A stretch of DNA of 64,000 nt, taken from Chitinophaga pinensis. Lineage in GTDB: Bacteria > Bacteroidota > Bacteroidia > Chitinophagales > Chitinophagaceae. Numbering within the stretch: position 1 is the first letter of the stretch; the number at the start of each line of letters is the position of its first letter. Below are positions 19,877 to 29,697 of the stretch, in pieces. The stretch is from NCBI GenBank assembly GCA_943333125.1, contig CALQSB010000001.1, positions 94,381-158,380 of the forward strand, in the 5' to 3' direction. The position numbers and the translations under genes were made by a program. The notes beneath the pieces were generated by a model. That model worked only from the letters and a program-made list of their open reading frames with translations, was not told where the DNA came from and searched no databases.

Positions 19877-22399
19877 TCAACTTCCCCCTTGGGGGATTGA
19901 GGGGGCTAGGGCGGCCATCACCATTCTAATCTCTCCATATCCCAGATGCTCCGGTAGATTTTCTTTCAATTTTTTAGCGCTGGTATTCCCATGGATTTCT
20001 ATAGCTGATCTGATTAGATTTATTTTTTCCGAAGTTATCAATGCATTTAATTCAATTTCTCCTGTCGCTATGAAATGACTTAAATGCTGTTCAACTGTAC
20101 CGTTAGTGATGTTTCTTTCTAGGGAAATTTCATCAATAGTTTTTCCTTTTTTGAATAAGTCAAAACTTATTGACTTGGTATCTGGTTTAATTGAAGTTTT
20201 TGTTACAGCTGAAGGTTCAGATCTTTTCCTGGAAACTTTCGCTTTTGGTATTTTTGTTTCTATGCTAGATTCCATGTCGTTTACTTCGCAGTACTCGCAA
20301 ATAATATCTAGGAATTCTTTTCCATATTGCCTGCTTTTTACCGGACCAAAACCTGAAATTAAATTCAACTGGGTAATAGTCTGAGGTAGATACAAGGCCA
20401 TTTCTTCCAGTGTAGAAGATTTGGCAATTAAATAAACAGGCTGGTTTTTTTCTTTACAGATTTCATCTCTTTTTTTCTTTAGCATATTGTAAAGCTCGGG
20501 ATGAGCGATATCTGTTTTGACTACTGTTGAATGGCCCGAGTAAATACTTATCTGAAGTGCTGTTTTTTTAAATGCTTTTTTAATTTGGAGATGTTCGTCA
20601 ATTGCAAATCCATTTAAGTTTCCCTTTAGTATAATGCATTTGAAATTCATCTCATCATACAGTCGTTGTAAAATTTTGTATAAATCGTTTGCCAATGTTT
20701 TACTGTCTGTTTCTATGGCAAGATTTTCTATTCTGTTTTTTATTTTTCCAGCTTCAACCATAAAATGTTGTGCAGCAGCCTTAACTCTGGATTGCAGCAT
20801 TTCATTTTTTTCAGGAAATATTTCAGCGCTAAGTAAATTATTTAATTGCAATTCAAATTTTTCTGCAGTTTGGTTGGTGTTGATCATTAATTGTTGAATG
20901 CCTTCAAATGCCGTAATGGCTTGAGTATTAAATGACTCTTTTTCTTTTAAAATAAAAGTATAAACATCTTTAGTATTATTGCATATTGAAACAAAATCAA
21001 AAAGCTCTTTTATCTGCTCAGATTGGTATTTTATTTTAGCATTTTTTAATAACTGTAATTGTAGGTCAACTGGCTTTTTTGAATTAGAAAAATCTACAAT
21101 TCTTTGATCGCTTTTCAGACTTTGATTTGTGATTCGACTGCGTAAAACCATTCCTTCCAGATTGGTGCATCTGCTCAACGCAACATACACTTGCCCGGCA
21201 GTAAATGCATCAACCGCATCTATTACAGCTCTTTCAAATGTAAGCCCTTGGCTTTTATGAATCGTTATCGCCCAGGCCAGTCGCAATGGATATTGAGTGA
21301 AAGAACCGATTTCATTTTCTTCTACAAGATTGGTAGTCTTGTCAACTGAATATTTAATATTCTTCCATTTTTCTTTGGAAACTTCAATAAATAAATCATC
21401 GCCTTTACAACTGACCGTTATCTTATCTTCTTCTATTTTTTCAACGATGCCAATTTTTCCATTGAAATAACGTCTAATTTTTTCAGTGTCATTTTTGATA
21501 AACATAACTTGAGCACCAACTTTCAATTTTAGCGATAGATCTGCAGGAAATGATTTTTCATAAAACTCGCCTTCTATTGCTGCAGTAAATACATTTTCTT
21601 TTGAAGAAATTTCTTGCAGTGCTTTTGTATTGATGGCATCTGCTTTATGATTATGTGTAGTTAATGTGATGTAATTATCTGATTTCAAGGGCTCAAAATC
21701 AGGAATGTAGCGACGATGTAACAGTTCGTAACCTTCTTGATCCATTTCATTATTGCGAACCTGATTCAGCACATTAATAAAGGCAGGGTCGTTTTGTCGG
21801 TATATTTTCTCCAGTGTTACAAACATAGCTGGTTCGGATTCCATAACTTGGCTATTGAAAAAATACTGACTTTTATAATAGGGTGTCAGCAATTGCCATT
21901 CCTCATCTTTTACAACAGGAGGCAGCTGGTACATATCTCCAATAAATAACACCTGTACGCCTCCAAATGCTTTTGAATATTGATTTCTAACATGTCTTAA
22001 TACGGTGTCTATCGCATCCAGTAAATCACATCTTACCATACTGATTTCATCGATAATCAGCAATTCAAGATTTCTCATCACTTCTCTTCTTTCAGAATTC
22101 AACTTCAACTTGCTTAATAAGCTGTTTTTGTCATTTACACTTTCATCTCCATTAAACATACGAGATGCCGGAATGAAAGGATTAAATGGCAATTGAAAAA
22201 AAGAGTGTATGGTTGTGCCACCTGCATTCATCGCCGCAACACCGGTAGGAGCAACAACAGCCGTGTTTTTTTTGATGTTTTCTTTGCAATATTTCAGAAA
22301 AGTAGTTTTTCCGGTACCAGCCTTTCCAGTAAGAAAAATATTGGTGTTGGTATATTGAACAAAATCGGAAGCGAGTTGAAAAGAATCGGAGTAATCCAT
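19877..22399 (-). CDS. Pif1/RecD2-like helicase with HRDC and C-terminal HTH domain
   Basis: FLTGKAGTGKTTFLKYC; LLIDEISMVRCDLLDAID; LAWAITIHKSQGLTFERAVIDA...YVALSRC; C-terminal ISLERNITNGTVEQHLSHFIATGEI; start chosen at MDYSDSF. Confidence 0.9.
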   Translation of the reverse strand: MDYSDSFQLASDFVQYTNTNIFLTGKAGTGKTTFLKYCKENIKKNTAVVAPTGVAAMNAGGTTIHSFFQLPFNPFIPASRMFNGDESVNDKNSLLSKLKLNSERREVMRNLELLIIDEISMVRCDLLDAIDTVLRHVRNQYSKAFGGVQVLFIGDMYQLPPVVKDEEWQLLTPYYKSQYFFNSQVMESEPAMFVTLEKIYRQNDPAFINVLNQVRNNEMDQEGYELLHRRYIPDFEPLKSDNYITLTTHNHKADAINTKALQEISSKENVFTAAIEGEFYEKSFPADLSLKLKVGAQVMFIKNDTEKIRRYFNGKIGIVEKIEEDKITVSCKGDDLFIEVSKEKWKNIKYSVDKTTNLVEENEIGSFTQYPLRLAWAITIHKSQGLTFERAVIDAVDAFTAGQVYVALSRCTNLEGMVLRSRITNQSLKSDQRIVDFSNSKKPVDLQLQLLKNAKIKYQSEQIKELFDFVSICNNTKDVYTFILKEKESFNTQAITAFEGIQQLMINTNQTAEKFELQLNNLLSAEIFPEKNEMLQSRVKAAAQHFMVEAGKIKNRIENLAIETDSKTLANDLYKILQRLYDEMNFKCIILKGNLNGFAIDEHLQIKKAFKKTALQISIYSGHSTVVKTDIAHPELYNMLKKKRDEICKEKNQPVYLIAKSSTLEEMALYLPQTITQLNLISGFGPVKSRQYGKEFLDIICEYCEVNDMESSIETKIPKAKVSRKRSEPSAVTKTSIKPDTKSISFDLFKKGKTIDEISLERNITNGTVEQHLSHFIATGEIELNALITSEKINLIRSAIEIHGNTSAKKLKENLPEHLGYGEIRMVMAALAPSIPQGGS
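19879..19907 (+). repeat. CCCCCTTGGGGG dispersed element, copy 4
   Basis: AACTTCCCCCTTGGGGGATTGAGGGGGCT; identical to copy 3; inside the 3' end of the helicase ORF. Confidence 0.9.
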
Positions 22400-22589
22400 G
22401 TGTTTGTATAAATCGATTGTTTCAAAATTACGAAAATGGGAAACCAAACAGTATGTTTTTTTAACGTTGCTAAAAGGTTGTTTTTCTGATAAAAGATTCA
22501 AGGGGTTCAAATGTTCTTTTTCAAAAGATATAGTCTTATCAAACATGTTGAACCTTTGTAACGGGTTGACTTTTTTGAACAATATCCAT

Positions 22590-22620
22590 AAAAAAATCCT
22601 CCAACTTTCGTTGAAGGATT
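22590..22620 (-). terminator. Rho-independent terminator of the RNA-binding protein gene
   Basis: Minus strand AATCCTTCAACGAAAGTTGGAGGATTTTTTT. Confidence 0.75.
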
Positions 22621-22648
22621 GAATATGGTTTAGATATAAAAATCGAAA

Positions 22649-23074
22649 TTAAAAATCTCTGTTATATCCGCCGCCGCCACCGCTACGGTTTCCACCGCCG
22701 CCGTAACCACCGCCGCCGCCACGACTTCCGCCGCCACCGCCGTAACCACCACCGCCACGACTTCCGCCGCCACCGCCACGACTTCCGCCGTAACCACCGC
22801 CGCCACTTGGACGCTTCTTATATTCGCCTTCCTGACGTGGTTGTGATTCGTTTACGATTAATTTACGACCTTGAACTTCTGTTTCGTTAAGGTTTGCGAT
22901 TGCAGTACGAGCTGCTTCATCGTCTTCCATTTCAACAAAACCAAAGCCTTTACTGCGGCCGTTCATTTTGTCTTTTAAGATTTTGCCACTAGTTACGGTA
23001 CCGTACTGTGTAAATAGATTTGTTAAATCTTCGTCCGTCATAGACCAACTAAGATTTCCAACATAAATGTTCAT
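22649..23074 (-). CDS. RRM RNA-binding protein with glycine-rich tail
   Basis: MNIYVGNLSWSMTDEDLTNLFTQYGTV...GRSKGFGFVEM; tail GGGGYGGSRGGGGG. Confidence 0.95.
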   Translation of the reverse strand: MNIYVGNLSWSMTDEDLTNLFTQYGTVTSGKILKDKMNGRSKGFGFVEMEDDEAARTAIANLNETEVQGRKLIVNESQPRQEGEYKKRPSGGGGYGGSRGGGGGSRGGGGYGGGGGSRGGGGGYGGGGNRSGGGGGYNRDF

Positions 23075-23257
23075 TGTAAAAAACTGTTTAAAAAAATTAA
23101 AAAAAATTGAATGATATAAGTTATTACAACAAACTGAAAAAAACTTTTGAAGAGATTTCAGCCAATGAAAAAAACCTTAAACCATTTCTTCGATATAAAG
23201 ATAAAGTAAACCTTTTGAAATATCAAGAAATTTGTTAAATTAAATTAACAACAAAAA

Positions 23258-23280
23258 AAAACCACCTAAAAGGTGGTTTT
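23258..23280. terminator. Intrinsic terminator of the rpsF-rpsR-rplI operon
   Basis: AAAACCACC-TAAAA-GGTGGTTTT with A-run to the left. Confidence 0.8.
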
Positions 23281-23302
23281 GATAAAATGGTAAGATGTAA
23301 TA

Positions 23303-23749
23303 TTATTCTGATACTACTTCAAATTCAACCTCAGTTTCGTTTCCGTTGCCGAAGTCTATTTTTGCTTTGTATGTACCTAATTCTTTTACTTCATCAAGTA
23401 TTGAAATACGGCGGCGATCTATTTCGTATCCTTTTTGCTCTTTAATTGCACGTGCAATCTGAACTGAAGTTACACTACCGAATATTTTTCCACTTGTACC
23501 GGTTTTAGCACCAATTTTTAAAGCGCCATCTCTCAAAACTGCAATAACACTGTTGATTTCGGCCAATAATTTGGCTTCTTTCTTAGTTTGTTGCTTCAGT
23601 TTTTCGGTCAATTGCTTCAAATTGCTGGGGCTTGCTTCTACGGCCAATTTACTTGGAATAAGAAAGTTGCGACCATATCCGTTTTTTACGGTTACCAGTT
23701 CATTGGCTCCGCCAAGATTATTCACATCCTGAATTAAAATTACCTGCAT
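23303..23749 (-). CDS. rplI: 50S ribosomal protein L9
   Basis: MQVILIQDVNNLGGANELVTVKNGYGRNFLIPSKLAVEA. Confidence 0.97.
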   Translation of the reverse strand: MQVILIQDVNNLGGANELVTVKNGYGRNFLIPSKLAVEASPSNLKQLTEKLKQQTKKEAKLLAEINSVIAVLRDGALKIGAKTGTSGKIFGSVTSVQIARAIKEQKGYEIDRRRISILDEVKELGTYKAKIDFGNGNETEVEFEVVSE

Positions 23750-23822
23750 TTTTTTGCATTTTTACCCAATCCTTTGTATCAGACTTTCTCCCGAATGCTC
23801 GGGATTAGGGTGGTGAAAAATA

Positions 23823-24089
23823 TTATTTCAAAAGATCAGTTACATAAGGAAGTATCGCCATCTGACGAGCTTTCTTTACGGCTTCACTTACTTTACGCTG
23901 AAACTTTAAAGAGTTTCCGGTAAGACGACGAGGTAACAATTTGCCTTGTTCATTTAAAAACTTTTTCAAAAAATCGGCATCCTTATAATCAATATAACGG
24001 ATTCCCATCTTCTTAAAGCGGCAATATTTCTTCGGACGCTTTTCGGCTTTAATTGCCGTTAAGTACTTAATTTCATTAGCTTTTGCCAT
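23823..24089 (-). CDS. rpsR: 30S ribosomal protein S18
   Basis: [64 protein letters not shown]. Confidence 0.97.
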   Translation of the reverse strand: MAKANEIKYLTAIKAEKRPKKYCRFKKMGIRYIDYKDADFLKKFLNEQGKLLPRRLTGNSLKFQRKVSEAVKKARQMAILPYVTDLLK

Positions 24090-24091
24090 GA

Positions 24092-24448
24092 TTATGCCCC
24101 CGCTTTTTCGTTAGTAAAATGTTGTACACCACTTCTCTTTCTATCATTGTATCCGACGGCGTATTTATCGAGTACAGTAAACATGTGACGCATTGCGCTC
24201 TCGTCACGTAAAAGTTGAATTTTCAACTTTTCATTGAAGCTGGTTGGCGCGCTGTATTCCATAATCCAATAAAGACCGGTAGTCTTTTTGGCAATTGGAT
24301 ACGCCAGTGATTTTAGTCCCCAGGGATTCGTGTGCGTTACGCTGCCTCCGTTGTCTTTAACGAGTGCCTCGTATTTTTTCTGAGCGGCTTTAAAATCCTC
24401 TTCAGAAAGCACAGGGGTAAAAATCACCATCAATTCGTAGTTGCTCAT
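24092..24448 (-). CDS. rpsF: 30S ribosomal protein S6
   Basis: [33 protein letters not shown]...[31 protein letters not shown]. Confidence 0.97.
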   Translation of the reverse strand: MSNYELMVIFTPVLSEEDFKAAQKKYEALVKDNGGSVTHTNPWGLKSLAYPIAKKTTGLYWIMEYSAPTSFNEKLKIQLLRDESAMRHMFTVLDKYAVGYNDRKRSGVQHFTNEKAGA

Positions 24449-24484
24449 TTTCCCTGATTTAAATTTTTAAAAAAATTGGTTAAT

Positions 24485-24513
24485 CCCGATTTTATTTCGG
24501 GGGTGCGAAGTTA
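24485..24513 (-). promoter_or_regulatory. rpsF promoter box TAACTTCG plus leader hairpin CCCGA...TCGGG
   Basis: Minus strand CTAACTTCGCACCCCCGAAATAAAATCGGGATTAACC. Confidence 0.55.
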
Positions 24514-24623
24514 GGAAGTTTTGTTGGTAATTAAATGTTTTAAGGTTTGTTTTTTTGAGATATGAAGAGTAGGAGATAAGGCTAGATAGGCTGGATAAAG
24601 CTGGATAAATCTATAAACACACA

Positions 24624-26348
24624 TTATTCAACCCTAAAAACAGGGTATCTCAGATGTGTTTTTTCGTAATAAACAGAATTTTTATAGATAAAATCAAGGA
24701 TTTTGTGAGCATCTATTGCGAAATCCGGGTCGCTTTGTTTTTTGGCTTCAAGCGCAACTTTCAGGGAACTGTCTTTTTTTAATACCTCTGCAGCCAGATC
24801 CTCCCAGCGATAATCACTATACCCTTCTTTCTGTTGCAATATTCCATCAAAAAAATTCCAGGCAAAAAAACTGTCGTCGCCTGTAGGTTCCAGCATTTCT
24901 ATTAAATATCTGTTGCCCGGCTGATTTAAGGGGATGTAATAATCTCCTTTATTAAACTTCATATCCGTTTGAGCAGCGCTGACATTAACTTCAAAATTTT
25001 TATGATGTTTTTCGTAGGCCTTAGGTAAAGATTGATAGGATTCAATCCGGTACACTGTAACCTTTATTGACGTGTCTTTTTTAATTGACTCCATTTGTAC
25101 GTTATTTATTTTCAATCGCTCAATAACGTCCGGCCATCCTTGAGGAATAACATATCCTCTTGGCTTTAAAATGTTTTCAGTATCTGTAAAATGATTGTAA
25201 TACGCTATGTTTTTAGTAAACGGCTTTGAATGGTTATAAAAATATTTCTTCTGACCCGTAGCTTCACTTATTGCAGAGTCTTTCTCATAGCCTTTAAAAA
25301 TAATGCTGGAAGAACCGTCTTTTTTTAAGTTCCACTTCAATGCAAATTTTCTTCTGGTCAAGTCGCTTTCGTTGGCATTTTTTCTTTTCATGATAATTTC
25401 ACGGGCATGCTGATGCGCTTCTTCAATAAAGGTCATCATAAGATCATAAGTAGATTTTACCCTCTCAGCATAGGGTTTCAGCATATGCGTTTCAGGTACA
25501 AATGAAAGGGTATTAAACAATGCCGTGTAACCAGATGAATATCTTGGAGGATCATAAAAAGCATCCATTCCCTCGTTCATATTTGAAGATTCGAAATCAA
25601 CGTAAGGCACCAAATCCCAGCCTTTCTCACCCATGTTTTTATAAATAGCAGGCTCGAAAGTTTCATTTAACCATAAGCCTAGCTGTCCGCCAAGTTTGTC
25701 AAACTGCGTAGTGAGTAAAGTCATAGTATGCTGATAATCCGCGCCGTCACTTACATGGTTATCAATAAAAATATCCGGATTCAAATAATGGAATATCGTA
25801 GCAAAAGTTTTGGCTTCCCTGCTATCGCATTTTGTGAAATCTCTGTTTAAATCAAGGTTCTGAGAATTACCTCTGAAGCCATATTCTAAAGGACCATTTT
25901 GATTTACCCTGGTTGTGCTGTTTCTGTTCAGGCAACCACCAATATTATAAACAGGAATTATAGCCAGCACGATGTTGTTAGGAAGAAGATTTTTTTTTGC
26001 AATAATGTCCCTGGCTAGCATCATACAAGCATCGATGCCATCTGGTTCGCCTGCATGGATGCCATTGTTGATGAGGATAACGATTTTGTTTTGCTGATGC
26101 CAGCTTTCAGGATTAAATGTATGATCTCCACTAATTAAAACTAAATGCAATGGTTTTCCTGCGTCAGACATTCCCATTTCAACAAGTTTTAATGCTGTTG
26201 ATTTTTTGTCAAGGTGCTGATACCATTTTATAATCTGTTCATAATTTGCAGATACGTTTTTATCTCCTGTTTCAAAAGGAGTTAACTGCGCTTTTATTTC
26301 AAAGCAAAAAAACAAGCCCGAAAAAATGATTAAGACAAATGCTCTCAT
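24624..26348 (-). CDS. M14 family zinc carboxypeptidase
   Basis: GKPLHLVLISGDHTF; ILINNGIHAGEPDGIDACMMLARDI; DNHVSDGADYQ; signal peptide. Confidence 0.85.
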   Translation of the reverse strand: MRAFVLIIFSGLFFCFEIKAQLTPFETGDKNVSANYEQIIKWYQHLDKKSTALKLVEMGMSDAGKPLHLVLISGDHTFNPESWHQQNKIVILINNGIHAGEPDGIDACMMLARDIIAKKNLLPNNIVLAIIPVYNIGGCLNRNSTTRVNQNGPLEYGFRGNSQNLDLNRDFTKCDSREAKTFATIFHYLNPDIFIDNHVSDGADYQHTMTLLTTQFDKLGGQLGLWLNETFEPAIYKNMGEKGWDLVPYVDFESSNMNEGMDAFYDPPRYSSGYTALFNTLSFVPETHMLKPYAERVKSTYDLMMTFIEEAHQHAREIIMKRKNANESDLTRRKFALKWNLKKDGSSSIIFKGYEKDSAISEATGQKKYFYNHSKPFTKNIAYYNHFTDTENILKPRGYVIPQGWPDVIERLKINNVQMESIKKDTSIKVTVYRIESYQSLPKAYEKHHKNFEVNVSAAQTDMKFNKGDYYIPLNQPGNRYLIEMLEPTGDDSFFAWNFFDGILQQKEGYSDYRWEDLAAEVLKKDSSLKVALEAKKQSDPDFAIDAHKILDFIYKNSVYYEKTHLRYPVFRVE

Positions 26349-26411
26349 AATGAGTACTAAATTTAAGGATCATTTTTCTTTATTTGGATACCTGATGTTA
26401 GCACAAAAAAA

Positions 26412-26431
26412 AACCTGCCGTTAAGCAGGTT
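26412..26431 (-). terminator. Terminator of rpsT
   Basis: AACCTGC-CGTTAA-GCAGGTT with A-run to the left (U-run on minus transcript). Confidence 0.8.
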
Positions 26432-26455
26432 CGGAATATTTTGAATCGAGTTCAA

Positions 26456-26713
26456 TTATTTTTTCAGTGCGTTCACTTTCAAAGCTAATTTTCTTTTCAG
26501 ATTAGAAGCTTTATTCTTGTGAATCGTACCACGCTTAGCCAGTTTGTCAATCATTGATGCCACTTTAGGTAACTGATCAGAAGCTGCTTTTGAGTTATCT
26601 ATAGCTCTGATATCACGAATCGCATTACGGGTTGTTTTACCATAATAACGATTACGCTCATTACGTTTTGCGCTTTGACGGACGTCTTTCTTAGTTGCTG
26701 AGTGATTTGCCAT
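26456..26713 (-). CDS. rpsT: 30S ribosomal protein S20
   Basis: MANHSATKKDVRQSAKRNERNRYYGKTTRNAIRDIRA...MIDKLAKRGTIHKNKASNLKRKLALKVNAL. Confidence 0.97.
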   Translation of the reverse strand: MANHSATKKDVRQSAKRNERNRYYGKTTRNAIRDIRAIDNSKAASDQLPKVASMIDKLAKRGTIHKNKASNLKRKLALKVNALKK

Positions 26714-26732
26714 TTATTCTTTTTTAGGGACG

Positions 26733-26740
26733 CAAAGATA
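26733..26740 (-). promoter_or_regulatory. -7 box TATCTTTG upstream of rpsT
   Basis: Reverse complement of CAAAGATA. Confidence 0.6.
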
Positions 26741-26916
26741 ATGAATAGCTTTTACAATCTTAACTTTTTTTGAATTATTTTCTTATTTCCGGGAACGATT
26801 GAGTTTGAAATTGTCCGATTTTTTTAAAATCAATGGCTTTATTTCTTAAGTTTTAGGCCGATATTTGCATCCAAATTATAGCTCACACCACTCAAATTCA
26901 ATTATTGATACTCAAA

Positions 26917-29658
26917 ATGAAGGATTTTCAATATATCACCAACGCCACACCTAATCACATTGAAAGTTTATATCAGGACTTTTTAAAAAACCCTGAAAGT
27001 ATTGATGTTGATTTGCGTAAATTTTTTGAAGGATTTGATTTTGCAATGGCAACAATGCCCCAGCCTGTTAGTAATGGAAAGCCTATAGCTGGATTAAATA
27101 ATAGTCAGCTGGAAAAAGAATTTTCTGTTTTTCAACTGATTCAGGCCTATAAAAGAAAAGCGCATCTTATCGCTAAAACAAATCCCATCAGAGAGCGAAG
27201 AAACAGAAACGCGAATCTTGAATTGTCTTATTTCGGATTAAGTGACGCTGATCTTACTATAGAATTTGAGTCTGGTAAATTTATTGGGTTAGGCAGAACC
27301 ACACTGAGTAAAATACTGGAGCAATTACAAAAATCATATACGCATCACATTGGGCTTGAGTTTTCCTATATTAATGATACAGAAAAAATAGAATGGCTTA
27401 CCCATGCACTGGAAAATACAGTTCACGAGCCTGTATCACTTACTCAGAAAAAAAGAATACTGCAGAAATTGAATGAGGGCGTCATGTTTGAAAAGTTCCT
27501 TCATACAAAATATATCGGGCAAAAAAGATTCAGCTTAGAGGGCGGCGAAACTACAATTGCAGCATTAGATGCAATCATCAATATTTCTGCTGAAAATAAA
27601 GTTCAGGAAGTAGTCATCGGTATGGCACACAGAGGCAGGCTCAATGTGTTGGCTAATGTTCTTGGAAAAACTTATGAAGAAATATTTAATGAATTTGAAG
27701 GGAACGCAACTCCCGATACTACTATGGGTAGCGGCGATGTAAAATATCACCTTGGATTCAGCAGCGATGTGAATACTCCTTCAGGAAATAAAATTCACCT
27801 TAAACTTTGTCCCAACCCTTCACATCTTGAAGCGGTTAATCCTGTTGTAATTGGCTATTCAAGAAGCAAGGCAGACGTCATGCATGATAGCAACTACGAC
27901 AGTATTTTGCCAATTCTTATTCATGGTGATGCATCTGTTGCCGGCCAGGGAATTGTGTATGAAGTTTTGCAAATGAGTAATCTGAAAGGATACAATACTG
28001 GCGGTACCATACATTATGTCATTAATAATCAGATAGGCTTTACCACCGACTTTGACGACGCCAGAAGTTCAAATTATGCCACTTCAATAGCGGCATTAGT
28101 TCAGGCTCCTGTATTTCATGTAAATGGAGATGATCCGGAAGCGGTAGTTAAAGTTTCGGAGATAGCCACACGTTATCGCCAGAAATTTAATGCAGATATT
28201 TTTATCGATATGGTTTGTTACCGCAGACACGGCCATAACGAAGGCGATGAGCCGAAGTTTACACAACCGCAGCTTTATGCGTTGATTGATAAACATCTTA
28301 ATCCAAGAGAAGTATATACTCAATTCTTAATTGAGAACGGAGAGCCGGACGCAAAGTCTTTGGCTAAAGAAATGGAGCAGCAGTTTCTGAAAGAATTACA
28401 GGAAAGGTTAGACGAAGTAAAACAAAATCCATTACCATACCAATATCAGAAGCCAGAACTTTGGTGGCAGAAACTTAGAAAAGCAACTTCGGAAGATTTT
28501 TTAAAATCACCGGATACGGCAATTAAAATGGAATCGCTTAATTCGATGTTTGATAGTCTTATGAAATGGCCGGCAGATTTTAAGCCATTAAAAAAAATAG
28601 AAAAATTACTTCAGGATAAAATAAAATTATTTCAGGATCAAAATAAAATAGACTGGGCTACCGCTGAACTTCTAGCTTATGCAAGCCTAGTAAATGATGG
28701 AAAAGATGTAAGAATGAGTGGCCAGGATGTGAAACGCGGCACATTCAGTCACCGCCATGCTATTTTATTTGATGAAAAAACCAATTCGGAATACAGCCGG
28801 TTACAGTCCTTCTCAAAAGAAACTTCGAAATTCAGGATTTATAATTCTTTATTGAGTGAATATGCAGTTTTGGGATTTGAATATGGGTACGCACTGGCTA
28901 ACCCAAATACGTTGGTTTTATGGGAAGCTCAATTCGGAGACTTTTGCAACGGCGCTCAAATTATTATTGATCAGTTTATTTCTTCCGCAGAAACAAAATG
29001 GCAAATCATGAATGGTTTGGTAATGTTGCTTCCTCATGGATACGAAGGTCAGGGCCCCGAACACAGTAGTGCAAGACTAGAAAGATTTTTACAGCAATGT
29101 GCTGAATTAAATATGGTAGTTACCAATATTACTACTGCAGCCAATTTGTTTCACGCTTTACGCAGACAATTAACCTGGGAATTCAGAAAACCACTCATTA
29201 ATTTTTCGCCTAAAGCCAATTTAAGACATCCTGGAAGCTATTCCGATTTGACTGATTTTACAACGGGGGGCTTTAAGGAGGTTATTGATGACAAATCAAT
29301 CAGCGATGCTTCATTAGTGAAAAAAGTGTTGATGTGCAGTGGTAAAATATATTTTGACCTGGAAGAAAAACGTCAAAAAGAAAACAGAACCGATATCGCA
29401 ATCGTCAGGATAGAACAATTTTATCCATTACCACAAAATCAATTGGATGCACTGTACAAAAAATATTCAAAAGCCATCTGGTACTGGATACAGGAGGAAC
29501 CCTTAAATATGGGTGCAGCCACATATCTTAGAATGAATCTCAAAAATATTAATTTCTATATTTTCAGCAGAATGGCCAGTGCTGCTACAGCAACCGGTTA
29601 TGCAAAAATCCATGCAAAAGAACAAGCCGAAATTTTAAATGCAGCATTCAATAAATAA
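26917..29658 (+). CDS. sucA: 2-oxoglutarate dehydrogenase E1 component
   Basis: MAHRGRLNVLANVLGKTYEEIFNEFEG; GQGIVYEVLQMSNLKGYNTGGTIHYVINNQIGFTT; YRRHGHNEGDEPKFTQP; PHGYEGQGPEHSSARLERFLQ. Confidence 0.97.
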   Translation: MKDFQYITNATPNHIESLYQDFLKNPESIDVDLRKFFEGFDFAMATMPQPVSNGKPIAGLNNSQLEKEFSVFQLIQAYKRKAHLIAKTNPIRERRNRNANLELSYFGLSDADLTIEFESGKFIGLGRTTLSKILEQLQKSYTHHIGLEFSYINDTEKIEWLTHALENTVHEPVSLTQKKRILQKLNEGVMFEKFLHTKYIGQKRFSLEGGETTIAALDAIINISAENKVQEVVIGMAHRGRLNVLANVLGKTYEEIFNEFEGNATPDTTMGSGDVKYHLGFSSDVNTPSGNKIHLKLCPNPSHLEAVNPVVIGYSRSKADVMHDSNYDSILPILIHGDASVAGQGIVYEVLQMSNLKGYNTGGTIHYVINNQIGFTTDFDDARSSNYATSIAALVQAPVFHVNGDDPEAVVKVSEIATRYRQKFNADIFIDMVCYRRHGHNEGDEPKFTQPQLYALIDKHLNPREVYTQFLIENGEPDAKSLAKEMEQQFLKELQERLDEVKQNPLPYQYQKPELWWQKLRKATSEDFLKSPDTAIKMESLNSMFDSLMKWPADFKPLKKIEKLLQDKIKLFQDQNKIDWATAELLAYASLVNDGKDVRMSGQDVKRGTFSHRHAILFDEKTNSEYSRLQSFSKETSKFRIYNSLLSEYAVLGFEYGYALANPNTLVLWEAQFGDFCNGAQIIIDQFISSAETKWQIMNGLVMLLPHGYEGQGPEHSSARLERFLQQCAELNMVVTNITTAANLFHALRRQLTWEFRKPLINFSPKANLRHPGSYSDLTDFTTGGFKEVIDDKSISDASLVKKVLMCSGKIYFDLEEKRQKENRTDIAIVRIEQFYPLPQNQLDALYKKYSKAIWYWIQEEPLNMGAATYLRMNLKNINFYIFSRMASAATATGYAKIHAKEQAEILNAAFNK

Positions 29659-29697
29659 AAATTTTCAAAGTCGGCAATATACAAAATAGCGTTTTAT

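Noticed and set aside
22400-22582. 61-residue N-terminal extension of the helicase ORF
   Set aside because: Sequence comes from intergenic GTTCAA-type repeat words; conserved helicase start is better placed at MDYSDSF (22399).
22660-22800. GCC/CCG-rich repeat tract
   Set aside because: Explained by glycine codons of the RRM protein's Gly-rich tail.
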